Shown: positions 43,305 to 51,704 of the stretch, one piece after another
Layout of the letters: each line of letters starts with the position of its first letter
Numbering within the stretch: position 1 is the stretch's first letter
From: Streptomyces gilvus
GTDB lineage: Bacteria; Actinomycetota; Actinomycetes; Streptomycetales; Streptomycetaceae
NCBI RefSeq assembly: GCF_022513565.1
Contig: NZ_JAKWBE010000028.1
Location: forward strand, 1 to 64,000
DNA length: 64,000 nt
Direction of reading: 5' to 3'
Notes under the pieces: model-generated
The model's input: only the letters and a program-made list of their open reading frames with translations
What the model was told of the DNA's origin: nothing
Databases searched by the model: none
Position numbers and translations under genes: made by a program

Positions 43305-44546
43305 TCAGCGCGAATACGGCGGGAATCTACCGGTCAGCTCGCGCACATGATCACGCGCCCTCTGACTTTCGACCTCGCCGCGCAGCACGTTCCCGAACAA
43401 ACCGGCAATAAGGCCCATCTCCTCCTCGCCCATGCCCTGCGTGGTCACGGCCGCCGTGCCGAGCCTCAGTCCGCGCGCGTCGCCGTGCGGCAGGGCGCAG
43501 CAGTCCAGCACCATCCCGGCCGCCGCGAGCCGGCCCCGCGCGCCGCGGCCGTCGACGCCGAGCGGCGCGGGATCGGCGGTGATCAGGTGCGTGTCCGTCC
43601 CTCCGGTCGTCACCACCAGCCCCTCGGCGGCCAGCCCGGCCGCGAGGACCCTCGCGTTGGCGACCACCTGACGGGCGTACGCGGTGAAGTCGGGGGTCGC
43701 CGCCTCGCCGAACGCGACGGCCTTCGCGGCGATGGTGTGCATCTGCGCGCCGCCCTGGGTGAAGGGGAACACCGCCCGGTCGACGCGCTCGGCCAGCTCG
43801 GCGCCGCACAGGATCATCCCGCCGCGCGGCCCGCGCAGCACCTTGTGCGTGGTCGCGCAGACGATGTCGGCGTACGGCACCGGGCTGGGCGCCGCTCCCC
43901 CGGCGACGAGCCCCATGGGGTGCGCGGCGTCGGCGATGAGATACGCGCCCACCTCGTCGGCGACCTCGCGGAAGAGGGCGTAGTCGATGTGCCGGGGGTA
44001 GGCGATGGAGCCGCACACGATCGCCTTGGGCCGGTGGTTGCGGGCGAGCGTCCGCACCTGGTCGTAGTCGATGAGCCCGGTCTCCGCGTCCACGCCGTAG
44101 CCGACGAAGTCGAACCAGCGGCCGGAGAAGTTCGCGGGTGAGCCGTGGGTGAGGTGGCCGCCGTACGGGAGGCCGAGGGCGAGGACGGTGTCACCGGGGC
44201 GCAGCAGGGCCGCGTACGCGGCCAGTACGGCGCTGGACCCGGAATGCGACTGGACGTTGGCGTGCTCGGCCCGGAACAGCGCCTTGGCCCGGTCGACGGC
44301 GAGCCGTTCGGCGACGTCGACGATCTCGCAGCCGCCGTGGTGCCGGGCGCCCGGATATCCCTCGGCGTACTTGTTGGCCAGCGGCGACCCGAGCGCGGCC
44401 AGCACGGCCGGGGAGCAGAAGTTCTCGGCGGCGACGAGTTGCAGCGTCGTCGACTGCCGGTCGAGTTCCCCGAGCAGGATCTCGGCCAGCTCGGGGTCCT
44501 GCCGCCGCAGGACGTCGGCGGCATCGAGGGTGTGGGTGACCGGCAT
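43305..44546 (-). CDS. glyA: serine hydroxymethyltransferase (GlyA-like)
   Basis: A 413-residue PLP enzyme that makes glycine and methylene-tetrahydrofolate from serine. The N-terminal SHMT block is LVAAENFCSPAVLAALGSPL, NKYAEGYPGARHHGGCEIVD; the PLP lysine is in CATTHKVLRGPRGGMILCGA. The start MPVTHTLDAADVLRRQDPEL at 44546 gives family length. Streptomyces carries other glyA copies, so this may be a paralogue with a special role. It follows the phosphatase-like gene by about 70 bp. Confidence 0.9.
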   Translation of the reverse strand: MPVTHTLDAADVLRRQDPELAEILLGELDRQSTTLQLVAAENFCSPAVLAALGSPLANKYAEGYPGARHHGGCEIVDVAERLAVDRAKALFRAEHANVQSHSGSSAVLAAYAALLRPGDTVLALGLPYGGHLTHGSPANFSGRWFDFVGYGVDAETGLIDYDQVRTLARNHRPKAIVCGSIAYPRHIDYALFREVADEVGAYLIADAAHPMGLVAGGAAPSPVPYADIVCATTHKVLRGPRGGMILCGAELAERVDRAVFPFTQGGAQMHTIAAKAVAFGEAATPDFTAYARQVVANARVLAAGLAAEGLVVTTGGTDTHLITADPAPLGVDGRGARGRLAAAGMVLDCCALPHGDARGLRLGTAAVTTQGMGEEEMGLIAGLFGNVLRGEVESQRARDHVRELTGRFPPYSR

Positions 44547-44616
44547 GGTGGGCTCCGGGGGCGTCGGCGATGACGTACGACCAATGTAGGCCTGGGACCT
44601 GTGGGGTGCTCGGTTC

Positions 44617-45297
44617 TTACATCCTCGCGGGGACACCCGTGAGCGCCGTGACGACCGGATCCAGCGCCTGGTGTATCTCGTCGCCGATCGACCGGAAGAA
44701 CGTCAGGGGTGCGCCGTAGGGGTCGTAGACCTCGTCCGCCTCGGCGGTGGGCGCGAGCAGCCACCCGCGTAGAGCGGCCGCGGCGCGGACCAGGGCACGC
44801 GCGCGGACGACCACGCCCTCCTCCAGCGGAGGCAGCGTGGCCGGGTCTATCGCGCGCACCAGACGGGTGAACTCCTTCAGCGTGAAGGTGCGCAGGCCGG
44901 CCGAGTGGCCCATCGAGATGACCTGGGCGCGGTGGTCGCGGGTGGCCGTCAGGACCAGATCCGCCATGATCACGTGCTCGTCCAGCAGCTCCCGGCCCGT
45001 GAACCCGGAGGCGTCCGCGCCGAACTCGGCCAGCACGGCTTCCGCGTTGGCCTCCATGGGCGCGCCCTCGTGACCCCAGGTCCCCGCGCTCTCCACGATC
45101 AGCGCACTGCCCAGGATCCCGAGCCGCTGTTTCACGTAATGCCGCGTCAGCCGCTCGGTGATGGGCGAGCGGCACACGTTGCCGGTGCTGACGTGGAGGA
45201 TCCGGAAGACATCACGCGGAAGCCCCACGAACGTCGTCGTGATCTCCGCGGCGATTTCCCCGTTGCCTATGCCACGCCCCGCGTCAGGGGCTGTCAA
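44617..45297 (-). CDS. low-molecular-weight phosphatase-like protein, catalytic Cys replaced by Ser
   Basis: A 226-residue protein of the LMW protein-tyrosine-phosphatase fold. The P-loop, normally V-C-x5-R-S, reads ILHVSTGNVCRSPITERLTR: the nucleophilic Cys is Ser, while the Arg and the following Ser are kept. A candidate general-acid loop is present (DEVYDPYGAPLTFF). The family is usually about 150 residues; here an N-terminal leader of about 30 and a longer C-terminal half are added. The start appears to be TTG at 45297, overlapping the stop of the upstream gene (TTGA). It may be a pseudophosphatase that binds but does not hydrolyse phosphoproteins. Confidence 0.85.
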   Translation of the reverse strand: MTAPDAGRGIGNGEIAAEITTTFVGLPRDVFRILHVSTGNVCRSPITERLTRHYVKQRLGILGSALIVESAGTWGHEGAPMEANAEAVLAEFGADASGFTGRELLDEHVIMADLVLTATRDHRAQVISMGHSAGLRTFTLKEFTRLVRAIDPATLPPLEEGVVVRARALVRAAAALRGWLLAPTAEADEVYDPYGAPLTFFRSIGDEIHQALDPVVTALTGVPARM

Positions 45298-45941
45298 TTC
45301 GCCACCTCGAGGTCGGGGACGACCTTGCGGAGCTCCTCCGGGGACAGCGCGCCCTCGCGGAGCAGCACCGGTACCGGGCCGGTGACGTCGACGATGGAGG
45401 ACGGGACGTTGCCGGGGGTGGGGCCGCCGTCGAGGTAGACGGAGACCGAGTCGCCGAGCATCTCCTGCGCGGCGTCGCAGTCCTCCGGCGCCGGGTGCCC
45501 GGTCAGGTTCGCCGAGGACACCGCCATGGGGCCGACCTCGGTCAGCAGCTCGATGGCGACCGGGTGCAGCGGCATGCGGACGGCCACGGTGCCCCGGGTG
45601 TCCCCCAGGTTCCACTGCAGCGACGGCTGGTGCTTGGCGACGATCGTCAGCGCGCCCGGCCAGAACGCGTCGACGAGCTCCCAGGCCGGCTCGGAGAAGT
45701 CCGTGACGAGGCCGTGCAGGGTGTTCGGGGAGCCGATGAGGACGGGCGTGGGCATGTTGCGGCCCCGCCCCTTGGCCTCCAGCAGATCGGCGACGGCCTC
45801 CGAGGAGAACGCGTCCGCGCCGATGCCGTACACCGTGTCGGTCGGGAGGACGACCAGCTCGCCACGGCGGACGGCGGACGCGGCCTCACGCAGACCGGTC
45901 GTGCGGTCGGTCGCGTCGTTGGTGTCGTATCGCCGTGCCAT
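45294..45941 (-). CDS. L-threonylcarbamoyladenylate synthase (Sua5/YrdC/YwlC)
   Basis: A 215-residue enzyme that makes threonylcarbamoyl-AMP for the t6A37 modification of ANN-decoding tRNAs. The substrate-binding motifs are visible: RGELVVLPTDTVYGIGADAF, KGRGRNMPTPVLI, WPGALTIVAK, TVAVRMPLHP and PMAVSSANLTGHPAP. GAGGAGG lies before the ATG at 45941. It lies between prmC and the phosphatase-like gene, a neighbourhood shared with Bacillus. Confidence 0.95.
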   Translation of the reverse strand: MARRYDTNDATDRTTGLREAASAVRRGELVVLPTDTVYGIGADAFSSEAVADLLEAKGRGRNMPTPVLIGSPNTLHGLVTDFSEPAWELVDAFWPGALTIVAKHQPSLQWNLGDTRGTVAVRMPLHPVAIELLTEVGPMAVSSANLTGHPAPEDCDAAQEMLGDSVSVYLDGGPTPGNVPSSIVDVTGPVPVLLREGALSPEELRKVVPDLEVAN

Positions 45942-46002
45942 ATCTAGCGGGCCTCCTCGTACAACGTGTTCCTGGGATCCAGACAAGCTCTCTGGGCGGT
46001 GC

Positions 46003-46848
46003 TCACGGCAGTGCCTTGCGGGCCGTGGCGAACCGGGGGCGGTTGTTGAGGTCGGGGTGGTCGGCCGCGTCGGCCCAGCCCCGCTCCTCGGTGAAGATCC
46101 ACGGCACCTGGCCGCCCTGGGTGTCGGCGTGTTCGACGACGACCACCCCGCCGGGGCGCAGGAGCCGGTGTGCGGTCCGTTCCAGACCGCGGATGAGGTC
46201 GAGGCCGTCCTCACCGGAGAACAGGGCGAGTTCGGGATCGTAGTCCCGCGCCTCGGGGGCGACGTACTCCCATTCGGTCAGCGGGATGTACGGCGGGTTG
46301 GAGATGACCAGGTCGACCTGTCCGTCGAGGTCGGGAAAGGCGTCCAGCGCGTTGCCCTGCCGCAGGTCGACCCGCGAGCCCTCGACGTTCTTGCGGGTCC
46401 AGACCAGGGCGTCCTCGGAGAGCTCCACGGCGTGCACCTTGGAGCGCGGGACCTCCTGGGCGAGGGCGAGCGCGATGGCGCCGGAGCCGGTGCACAGGTC
46501 GACGATGGTCGGCTCGACGACGTCCATCGCGCGTACGGCGTCTATGGCCCACCCGACCACGGACTCGGTCTCCGGCCGCGGCACGAACACGCCCGGCCCG
46601 ACGTGGAGTTCGAGGTAGCGGAAGTAGGCCCGCCCGGTGATGTGCTGCAACGGCTCGCGCTGCTCGCGCCGGGCGATGACCTCCCAGTACCGGGCGTCGA
46701 AGTCCGCGTCCTTGACGGAGTGCAGCGCGCCCCGCTTCACGCCGTGCACGAACGCGGCGAGCTCCTCCGCGTCGTTGCGCGGCGAGGGCACGCCGGCGTC
46801 GGCCAGCCGCTGGGTGGCCTGTGCCACCTCTGCGAGCAGCAGGTTCAC
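46003..46848 (-). CDS. prmC: peptide chain release factor N5-glutamine methyltransferase
   Basis: A 281-residue SAM-dependent methyltransferase (HemK/PrmC) that methylates the Gln of the GGQ motif in release factors. The SAM site is VDLCTGSGAIALALAQEVPR and the target-binding motif is DLVISNPPYIPLTE (NPPY). The N-terminal helical domain recognises the release factor. The start is GTG with GGAGG upstream. It directly follows prfA, its substrate gene. Confidence 0.96.
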   Translation of the reverse strand: MNLLLAEVAQATQRLADAGVPSPRNDAEELAAFVHGVKRGALHSVKDADFDARYWEVIARREQREPLQHITGRAYFRYLELHVGPGVFVPRPETESVVGWAIDAVRAMDVVEPTIVDLCTGSGAIALALAQEVPRSKVHAVELSEDALVWTRKNVEGSRVDLRQGNALDAFPDLDGQVDLVISNPPYIPLTEWEYVAPEARDYDPELALFSGEDGLDLIRGLERTAHRLLRPGGVVVVEHADTQGGQVPWIFTEERGWADAADHPDLNNRPRFATARKALP

Positions 46849-46888
46849 GCATTCCTCCGTGTCGTACTGGGTCGTGCGTCGGTACCTC

Positions 46889-47965
46889 TTAGGCGGCCGC
46901 CAGCTTCGCCGCCGAGTCCGCGTCGACGCAGGCCTGGATCACCGCGTCGAGGTCGCCGTCCAGGACCTGGTCCAGGTTGTACGCCTTGAAGCCGACGCGG
47001 TGGTCCGAGAGGCGGTTCTCCGGGAAGTTGTACGTGCGGATCTTCTCGGAGCGGTCGACGGTGCGGACCTGGCTACGGCGGGCGTCGGCGGCCTCCTTCT
47101 CCGCCTCCTCCTGCGCCGCTGCGAGCAGCCTGGAGCGCAGGATACGCATCGCCTGCTCCTTGTTCTGCAGCTGGCTCTTCTCGTTCTGGCAGGAGGCGAC
47201 GACTCCGGTGGGGATGTGCGTGATGCGCACGGCGGAGTCGGTCGTGTTGACGGACTGGCCGCCGGGGCCGGAGGAGCGGTAGACGTCGATGCGGAGGTCG
47301 TTGGGGTTGATCTCGACGTCGACCTCCTCGGCCTCGGGCGTGACCAGCACACCGGCGGCGGAGGTGTGGATACGGCCCTGGGACTCGGTCGCCGGCACGC
47401 GCTGCACGCGGTGCACACCGCCCTCGTACTTCAGCCGCGCCCAGACGCCCTGCCCGGGCTCGGTGGCGCCCTGGCCGCCCTTGGTCTTCACGGCGACCTG
47501 GACGTCCTTGTAGCCGCCCAGCTCGGACTCGGTGGCGTCGATGATCTCGGTCTTCCAGCCGACGCGCTCGGCGTAGCGCAGGTACATCCGCAGGAGGTCG
47601 CCGGCGAACAGGGCCGACTCGTCGCCGCCCGCGCCCGCCTTGATCTCCAGGATGACGTCCTTGTCGTCGCTCGGGTCGCGCGGGACGAGCAGCAGCCGCA
47701 GCTTCTCGGTGAGTTCCTCGCGCGTCTTCTCCAGCTCCTTGACCTCTGCGGCGAAGTCCGGGTCGTCGGCGGCGAGTTCACGGGCGGTCTCGATGTCGTC
47801 GCCGGTCTGCTTCCAGGAGCGGTACGTGGCGACGATCGGGGTGAGCTCGGCGTACCGCTTGTTCAGCTTGCGCGCGTTGGCCTGGTCGGAGTGGACCGAC
47901 GGATCGGCGAGCTTCTTCTCCAGGTCGGCGTGCTCACCGACGAGGTCCTCGACGGCCTCGAACAT
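46889..47965 (-). CDS. prfA: peptide chain release factor 1
   Basis: A 358-residue RF1 that ends translation at UAA and UAG. The catalytic GGQ motif is SSGPGGQSVNTTDSAVRITH, followed by PTGVVASCQNEKSQLQNKEQ. The stop-codon recognition region PATESQGRIHTSA contains the PxT-type tripeptide expected for RF1. The C-terminal block NFPENRLSDHRVGFKAYNLD is standard. It follows rpmE by 109 bp and precedes prmC. Confidence 0.97.
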   Translation of the reverse strand: MFEAVEDLVGEHADLEKKLADPSVHSDQANARKLNKRYAELTPIVATYRSWKQTGDDIETARELAADDPDFAAEVKELEKTREELTEKLRLLLVPRDPSDDKDVILEIKAGAGGDESALFAGDLLRMYLRYAERVGWKTEIIDATESELGGYKDVQVAVKTKGGQGATEPGQGVWARLKYEGGVHRVQRVPATESQGRIHTSAAGVLVTPEAEEVDVEINPNDLRIDVYRSSGPGGQSVNTTDSAVRITHIPTGVVASCQNEKSQLQNKEQAMRILRSRLLAAAQEEAEKEAADARRSQVRTVDRSEKIRTYNFPENRLSDHRVGFKAYNLDQVLDGDLDAVIQACVDADSAAKLAAA

Positions 47966-48074
47966 CTCTGGGCTCCTGATACTGCGAACGAAAAGGGGAA
48001 GGCGGGCGACCAAAAACGCCGGTCCCGGCGCGCCTGTGGAAGGGCGCGGCCGTGGACCGGCGGATTGGAGCTCG

Positions 48075-48299
48075 CTACTTCTTGGAGCCGGCCGCAGCCT
48101 TGCCGAAGCGGGCCTCGAAGCGGGCCACACGGCCACCGGTGTCGAGGATCTTCTGCTTGCCCGTGTAGAACGGGTGGCACTCGGAGCAGACCTCGGCGCG
48201 GATGGTGCCGCTGGAGATCGTGCTGCGGGTGGTGAACGACGCGCCACAGGTGCAGCTGACCTGCGTCTCGACGTACTCGGGGTGGATGTCGCGCTTCAA
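48075..48299 (-). CDS. rpmE: 50S ribosomal protein L31, zinc type
   Basis: A 74-residue ribosomal protein, MKRDIHPEYVETQVSCTCGA, with the zinc cysteines CxC (about residues 16 and 18) and CSEC (about 38-41). The zinc form is replaced in zinc starvation by a cysteine-free paralogue encoded elsewhere in Streptomyces. The C-terminus ends in basic KKxx-type residues. Confidence 0.97.
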   Translation of the reverse strand: MKRDIHPEYVETQVSCTCGASFTTRSTISSGTIRAEVCSECHPFYTGKQKILDTGGRVARFEARFGKAAAGSKK

Positions 48300-48422
48300 G
48301 GTGTCTCCTAGTTCCGGGAGGGCGCCGGGTCGCCGCCGCGGGATGCGACAGGCGTGAACCGGAGCCGACGTACCAGTCTGCCAGGACTGGGGCCATCCCC
48401 CAAAACCGGGGGCCTGGGCGAT

Positions 48423-49556
48423 CTATTCCACGACGCCCCGGGCTTCGCCGGACGCCGTGTCCTTGGTGGCGCTCGCCGGGATCGGCAGGTCCTTGCGCAG
48501 GGCGTCCCAGACCTGCTGGGCCTTGGCCTTCTCGATGATGACGCGGTTGGGGTTCGCCGGGTCGTACCGGACCGGCATCGTCACCATGTGCATCTTCGAG
48601 GAGCCGATGCCCTTCAGACCGTTCGCGAAGGACATCAGGGAGTTGACCGAGCCCAGGTCGGAGTCGGTGGTGACGGACTTGGTGGCGGTGTCGGCGAGGT
48701 CGTACAGCTTCTTGGGGTTGGTGAAGATGCCGACGTGCTTGACCTGGTCGACCAGGGCCTTGATGAACGCCTGTTGGAGCTGGATGCGGCCGAGGTCGGA
48801 GCCGTCGCCGACGCCGTGCCGGGTGCGGACGAGGCCCAGGGCCTGCTTGCCGTCGAGGGTGTGCGTGCCGGCCTTGAGGTCGAGGTGGCTCTGTTTGTCG
48901 TCGATGTTCTTCGTCGTGGTGACGGGGACACCGCCGAGTTCGTCGATGAGCTTCTCGAAGCCCTGGAAGTCGACCTCGAGGTAGTGGTCCATGCGCAGCC
49001 CGGTGAGCGACTCCACGGTCTTCACCGCGCAGGCCGCCCCGCCCGTGGAATAGGCGGAGTTGAACATCACGCCGGAGGCGGCGTCGTGCTTCTGGCCCTT
49101 GGTGTCGGTGCACTCGGGGCGGTCGACGAGGGTGTCGCGGGGGATGGAGACCACGCCGGCGCTCTTGTGGCCCTTGTAGACGTGCACGATCATCGCGGTG
49201 TCCGAGCGGGCGCTGCCGTCGTCGGCGCCGCCGCCGAGCTTCTTGTTGCTCCCCGAGCGCGAGTCCGAACCGAGGACCAGGATGTTCTCGGAGCCGCCCG
49301 CGACCTTGGTCGGCCGGTCGGTGCCGAGGGCCTGGTTGATGTCGACGCTCTTGATGTTGCCGTTGAGCTTGAAGTACAGGTAGCCGGCTCCGGTGCCGCC
49401 CAGCACGACGATCCCCGCGGCGGTCCAGGCCATCAGGATCAGGGCCTTGTGGTGCTCGCTGCGCGGTTTGCGGCGACGCCCCTTGGCGCGACGGCGCGGA
49501 CCGTTGGTCCCGGTGTCACCCGGTATACCGGGGTCCGGAGTGCTCTCGGCTGACAT
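48423..49556 (-). CDS. LytR-CpsA-Psr (LCP) family ligase
   Basis: A 377-residue membrane protein that would transfer glycopolymers such as teichoic acids from lipid carriers to peptidoglycan. A basic cytoplasmic leader (RRRAKGRRRKPRSEHHKALI) is followed by one membrane helix (LMAWTAAGIVVLGGTGAGYL) and the extracellular LCP domain: NILVLGSDSRSGSN, RSDTAMIVHV, VVSIPRDTLVDRPEC, and GVGDGSDLGRIQLQQAFIKA. The ATG has GAGGAG upstream. The adjacent WecA-like gene may start the polymer that this protein attaches. Confidence 0.93.
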   Translation of the reverse strand: MSAESTPDPGIPGDTGTNGPRRRAKGRRRKPRSEHHKALILMAWTAAGIVVLGGTGAGYLYFKLNGNIKSVDINQALGTDRPTKVAGGSENILVLGSDSRSGSNKKLGGGADDGSARSDTAMIVHVYKGHKSAGVVSIPRDTLVDRPECTDTKGQKHDAASGVMFNSAYSTGGAACAVKTVESLTGLRMDHYLEVDFQGFEKLIDELGGVPVTTTKNIDDKQSHLDLKAGTHTLDGKQALGLVRTRHGVGDGSDLGRIQLQQAFIKALVDQVKHVGIFTNPKKLYDLADTATKSVTTDSDLGSVNSLMSFANGLKGIGSSKMHMVTMPVRYDPANPNRVIIEKAKAQQVWDALRKDLPIPASATKDTASGEARGVVE

Positions 49557-49688
49557 GTGCTCCTCGAATCTCGTACGGTCGGTTACCCCCTGCTTTCAGG
49601 GACAGGCCTGGATCGGCGCGGCTGGTACCGCTCCATCGTCGCTCCGTCCGGTCAGACGGGGAAACTCGGGAAAGGGTTGCACAACGCA

Positions 49689-49719
49689 CTGTGCCCAACC
49701 CGTGGAAGGTTGGGCACAG
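49689..49719 (-). terminator. terminator of the protease gene
   Basis: Perfect 12-bp arms, CTGTGCCCAACC (49689-49700) and GGTTGGGCACAG (49708-49719), with a 7-base loop, lie 43 bp beyond the stop of the leftward protease gene. Confidence 0.75.
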
Positions 49720-49762
49720 AGCGTCACTGAGGTTGACGGGCGTACCGCCGTCACCAGGGGTT

Positions 49763-51589
49763 TCAGCCGAAGAGGTCGTACTGCTGGAAACCGCCACCGA
49801 CCGAGACTCTTGTGGCAAAGATCTCGCTCGTGGCCTTACCGGTGCCCTTGTAGAGATACAGGGTGCCGCCGGGCGTGCGGGCGAGGAAGTCGGCCCGGCC
49901 GTCGCCGTTGACGTCCCCGATCGCGTCGAAGGCGTTGTAGCCGGTCCAGGCGCTGCGCACCTTGGTCCGGGCCGAGAAGGCACCCGTACCGGACTTTCCG
50001 GTGCCCTTGTAGAGGTACAGGTCCCCGGTGCTCCGGTTGCGGGCGAGCAGGTCGGCCTTGCCGTCGCCGGTGAAGTCGCCCTTGCCCCGCAGGACGTCGT
50101 ACTGGTTCCAGCCACCGCCGACCTTCACCCGGGCGGCGAAGGTGCCGTTGCCCTTGCCCGGGTAGATCCACAGCGTGCCGCCGGAGTCGACGGACAGCAG
50201 GTCGGGCAGGTAGTCGCCGGTGACGTCGCCCGGGGTGACGATCCGGGTCCGGGTCGTCCAGCCGCTGAAGATCTTCGTCCTGGCCCAGGAGTCGCTGGAG
50301 GGCACGTAGTGCAGCCAGTAGACGTCGCCGGTGGAGCTCTGGCGCAGCACCAGGTCCTGGTAGCCGTCCCGGTTCAGATCGGTCTGCAGGACGACGTTGA
50401 CCCCGTCGTACGACCCCAGGGAGACCCGGGCGGCGAACGCGGAGCCGGTGGAGTCCTTCTCGAACGCCTCCTTGGTGGAGGAGTTGCGCACGAACAGATC
50501 GGCCTTGCCGTCCGTGGAGCTGAGGTTGGTGTCGTCGACGTTCGCGTAGGCGGCGCCGACGTAGCTGCTGACCTTGGTGAAGACGCTGTAGTAGCCCTTC
50601 TTCACACAGTTCTCGACGCCCCAGGAGACGACGCCCACGATCCGGTTGTTCACGACCAGCGGCCCGCCGGAGTCACCGTTGCAGGAGGCCTTGGTCCCGC
50701 TGTCGGTGCCGCTCTGCGTGCCGGCGCAGATCATGTGCCCCTTGACGTAAAGGGAGCCCCAGGCGGCGGAGCAGGTGGTGTCGGCGTGGATGGTCAGCGC
50801 GGCCGACTTCAGCGTCTGGGAGATGTCGCTGCTGCTGGAGCTGGTGCGCCCCCAGCCGTAGAGCCGGGCGGGGGTGCCGCCGGCGTACGAGGCGGTGTCG
50901 CCGGACGTCGTCATCCGCAGGGGCGTGGCGGTGACCGGCGCGGCGAGGGTGAGGACGGCGATGTCGTTGTTGACGGTCGTCGGGCTGAACGACGGGTGGT
51001 TCCACTGCCGCAGCGGCAGCGAGACGGTGCCGCCGTGCAGGTCGGTGTTGCCCGAGCTGTCGGTCGTCGGGGTCTGCGAGGTGCCGGTCAGGACGGCGCC
51101 GTAGGCCTTCCAGTTGTAGGCCTTGCCGTTCTCGTCCTTGACGCAGTGCGCGGCGGTGAGGATCTTCGTCGGCGCCACGACGGTGCCGCCGCAGAAGAAG
51201 CTCACGACGTTGCTGCTGTCGGAGTCGTCGTAGTACCACAGCTGCGCCATCCAGGGCGCGGTGGTGAGGGTGGTGTCGGTGCCGCCGATGACCTGCGGCG
51301 AGACGGTCGAGCCGGTCGTGCTCGCGCTGTAGGACGACCTCGCGGCGCTGGGCTCGGTGGTGAGCGCGCCGGCGATGCGCTTGGTCAGCTCGGCGACCGG
51401 CACGGAGCGGGTGGCCGGCTTGGCGGTGGGCGTGGGCACCGGGGTCGCGGCGTTCGCCGACGCGGTGGACAGCGCGATCCCGACGGCCGCGGCGACGCCC
51501 GCGGCGGCGACGGGCAGCCCGAAACGAATCCGGCGTCTGTGACGCCCGCCGGACAGGGATGTGGACAAGGAGGTTCCCCCAGGGGACAC
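49763..51589 (-). CDS. secreted trypsin-like serine protease with FG-GAP repeats
   Basis: A 608-residue exported protein. The N-terminal signal has a twin-Arg-like basic region (GGRHRRRIRFGLPVAAAGVA). The S1 protease domain spans about 85-330: His in ILTAAHCVKD, Asp in VNNDIAVLTLAAPV, Ser in ASCNGDSGGPLVVN. About 260 residues of FG-GAP/VCBS-type repeats follow, with calcium-like DxNxDGxxD motifs (LNRDGYQDLVLRQ, FTGDGKADLLARN, VNGDGRADFLART), probably a beta-propeller. The start is GTG; an in-frame TTG seven codons later, behind GGGGGAA, is an alternative. Confidence 0.9.
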   Translation of the reverse strand: MSPGGTSLSTSLSGGRHRRRIRFGLPVAAAGVAAAVGIALSTASANAATPVPTPTAKPATRSVPVAELTKRIAGALTTEPSAARSSYSASTTGSTVSPQVIGGTDTTLTTAPWMAQLWYYDDSDSSNVVSFFCGGTVVAPTKILTAAHCVKDENGKAYNWKAYGAVLTGTSQTPTTDSSGNTDLHGGTVSLPLRQWNHPSFSPTTVNNDIAVLTLAAPVTATPLRMTTSGDTASYAGGTPARLYGWGRTSSSSSDISQTLKSAALTIHADTTCSAAWGSLYVKGHMICAGTQSGTDSGTKASCNGDSGGPLVVNNRIVGVVSWGVENCVKKGYYSVFTKVSSYVGAAYANVDDTNLSSTDGKADLFVRNSSTKEAFEKDSTGSAFAARVSLGSYDGVNVVLQTDLNRDGYQDLVLRQSSTGDVYWLHYVPSSDSWARTKIFSGWTTRTRIVTPGDVTGDYLPDLLSVDSGGTLWIYPGKGNGTFAARVKVGGGWNQYDVLRGKGDFTGDGKADLLARNRSTGDLYLYKGTGKSGTGAFSARTKVRSAWTGYNAFDAIGDVNGDGRADFLARTPGGTLYLYKGTGKATSEIFATRVSVGGGFQQYDLFG

Positions 51590-51638
51590 AAGTGACAGGA
51601 GGGGGCGTTGCGAGCACGCCCCCTCCTATCAGCGCCAA

Positions 51639-51678
51639 AGGGCCGGCCCCCGTCACTCTCGTGACGGGGGCCGGCCCT
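51639..51678 (-). terminator. terminator of rho
   Basis: Perfect 18-bp arms starting AGGGCCGGCC (51639-51656) and ending CCGGCCCT (51661-51678), around a TCTC loop, lie 27 bp after the rho stop; on the leftward strand the stem is followed by TTTGG. Confidence 0.8.
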
Positions 51679-51704
51679 GACACCCTCAGGGGCGCGGGGA
51701 GCGC

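Noticed and set aside
49691..51595. A 634-residue plus-strand frame opposite the protease gene
   Set aside because: Shadow of the protease gene, whose catalytic triad and signal peptide are clear.
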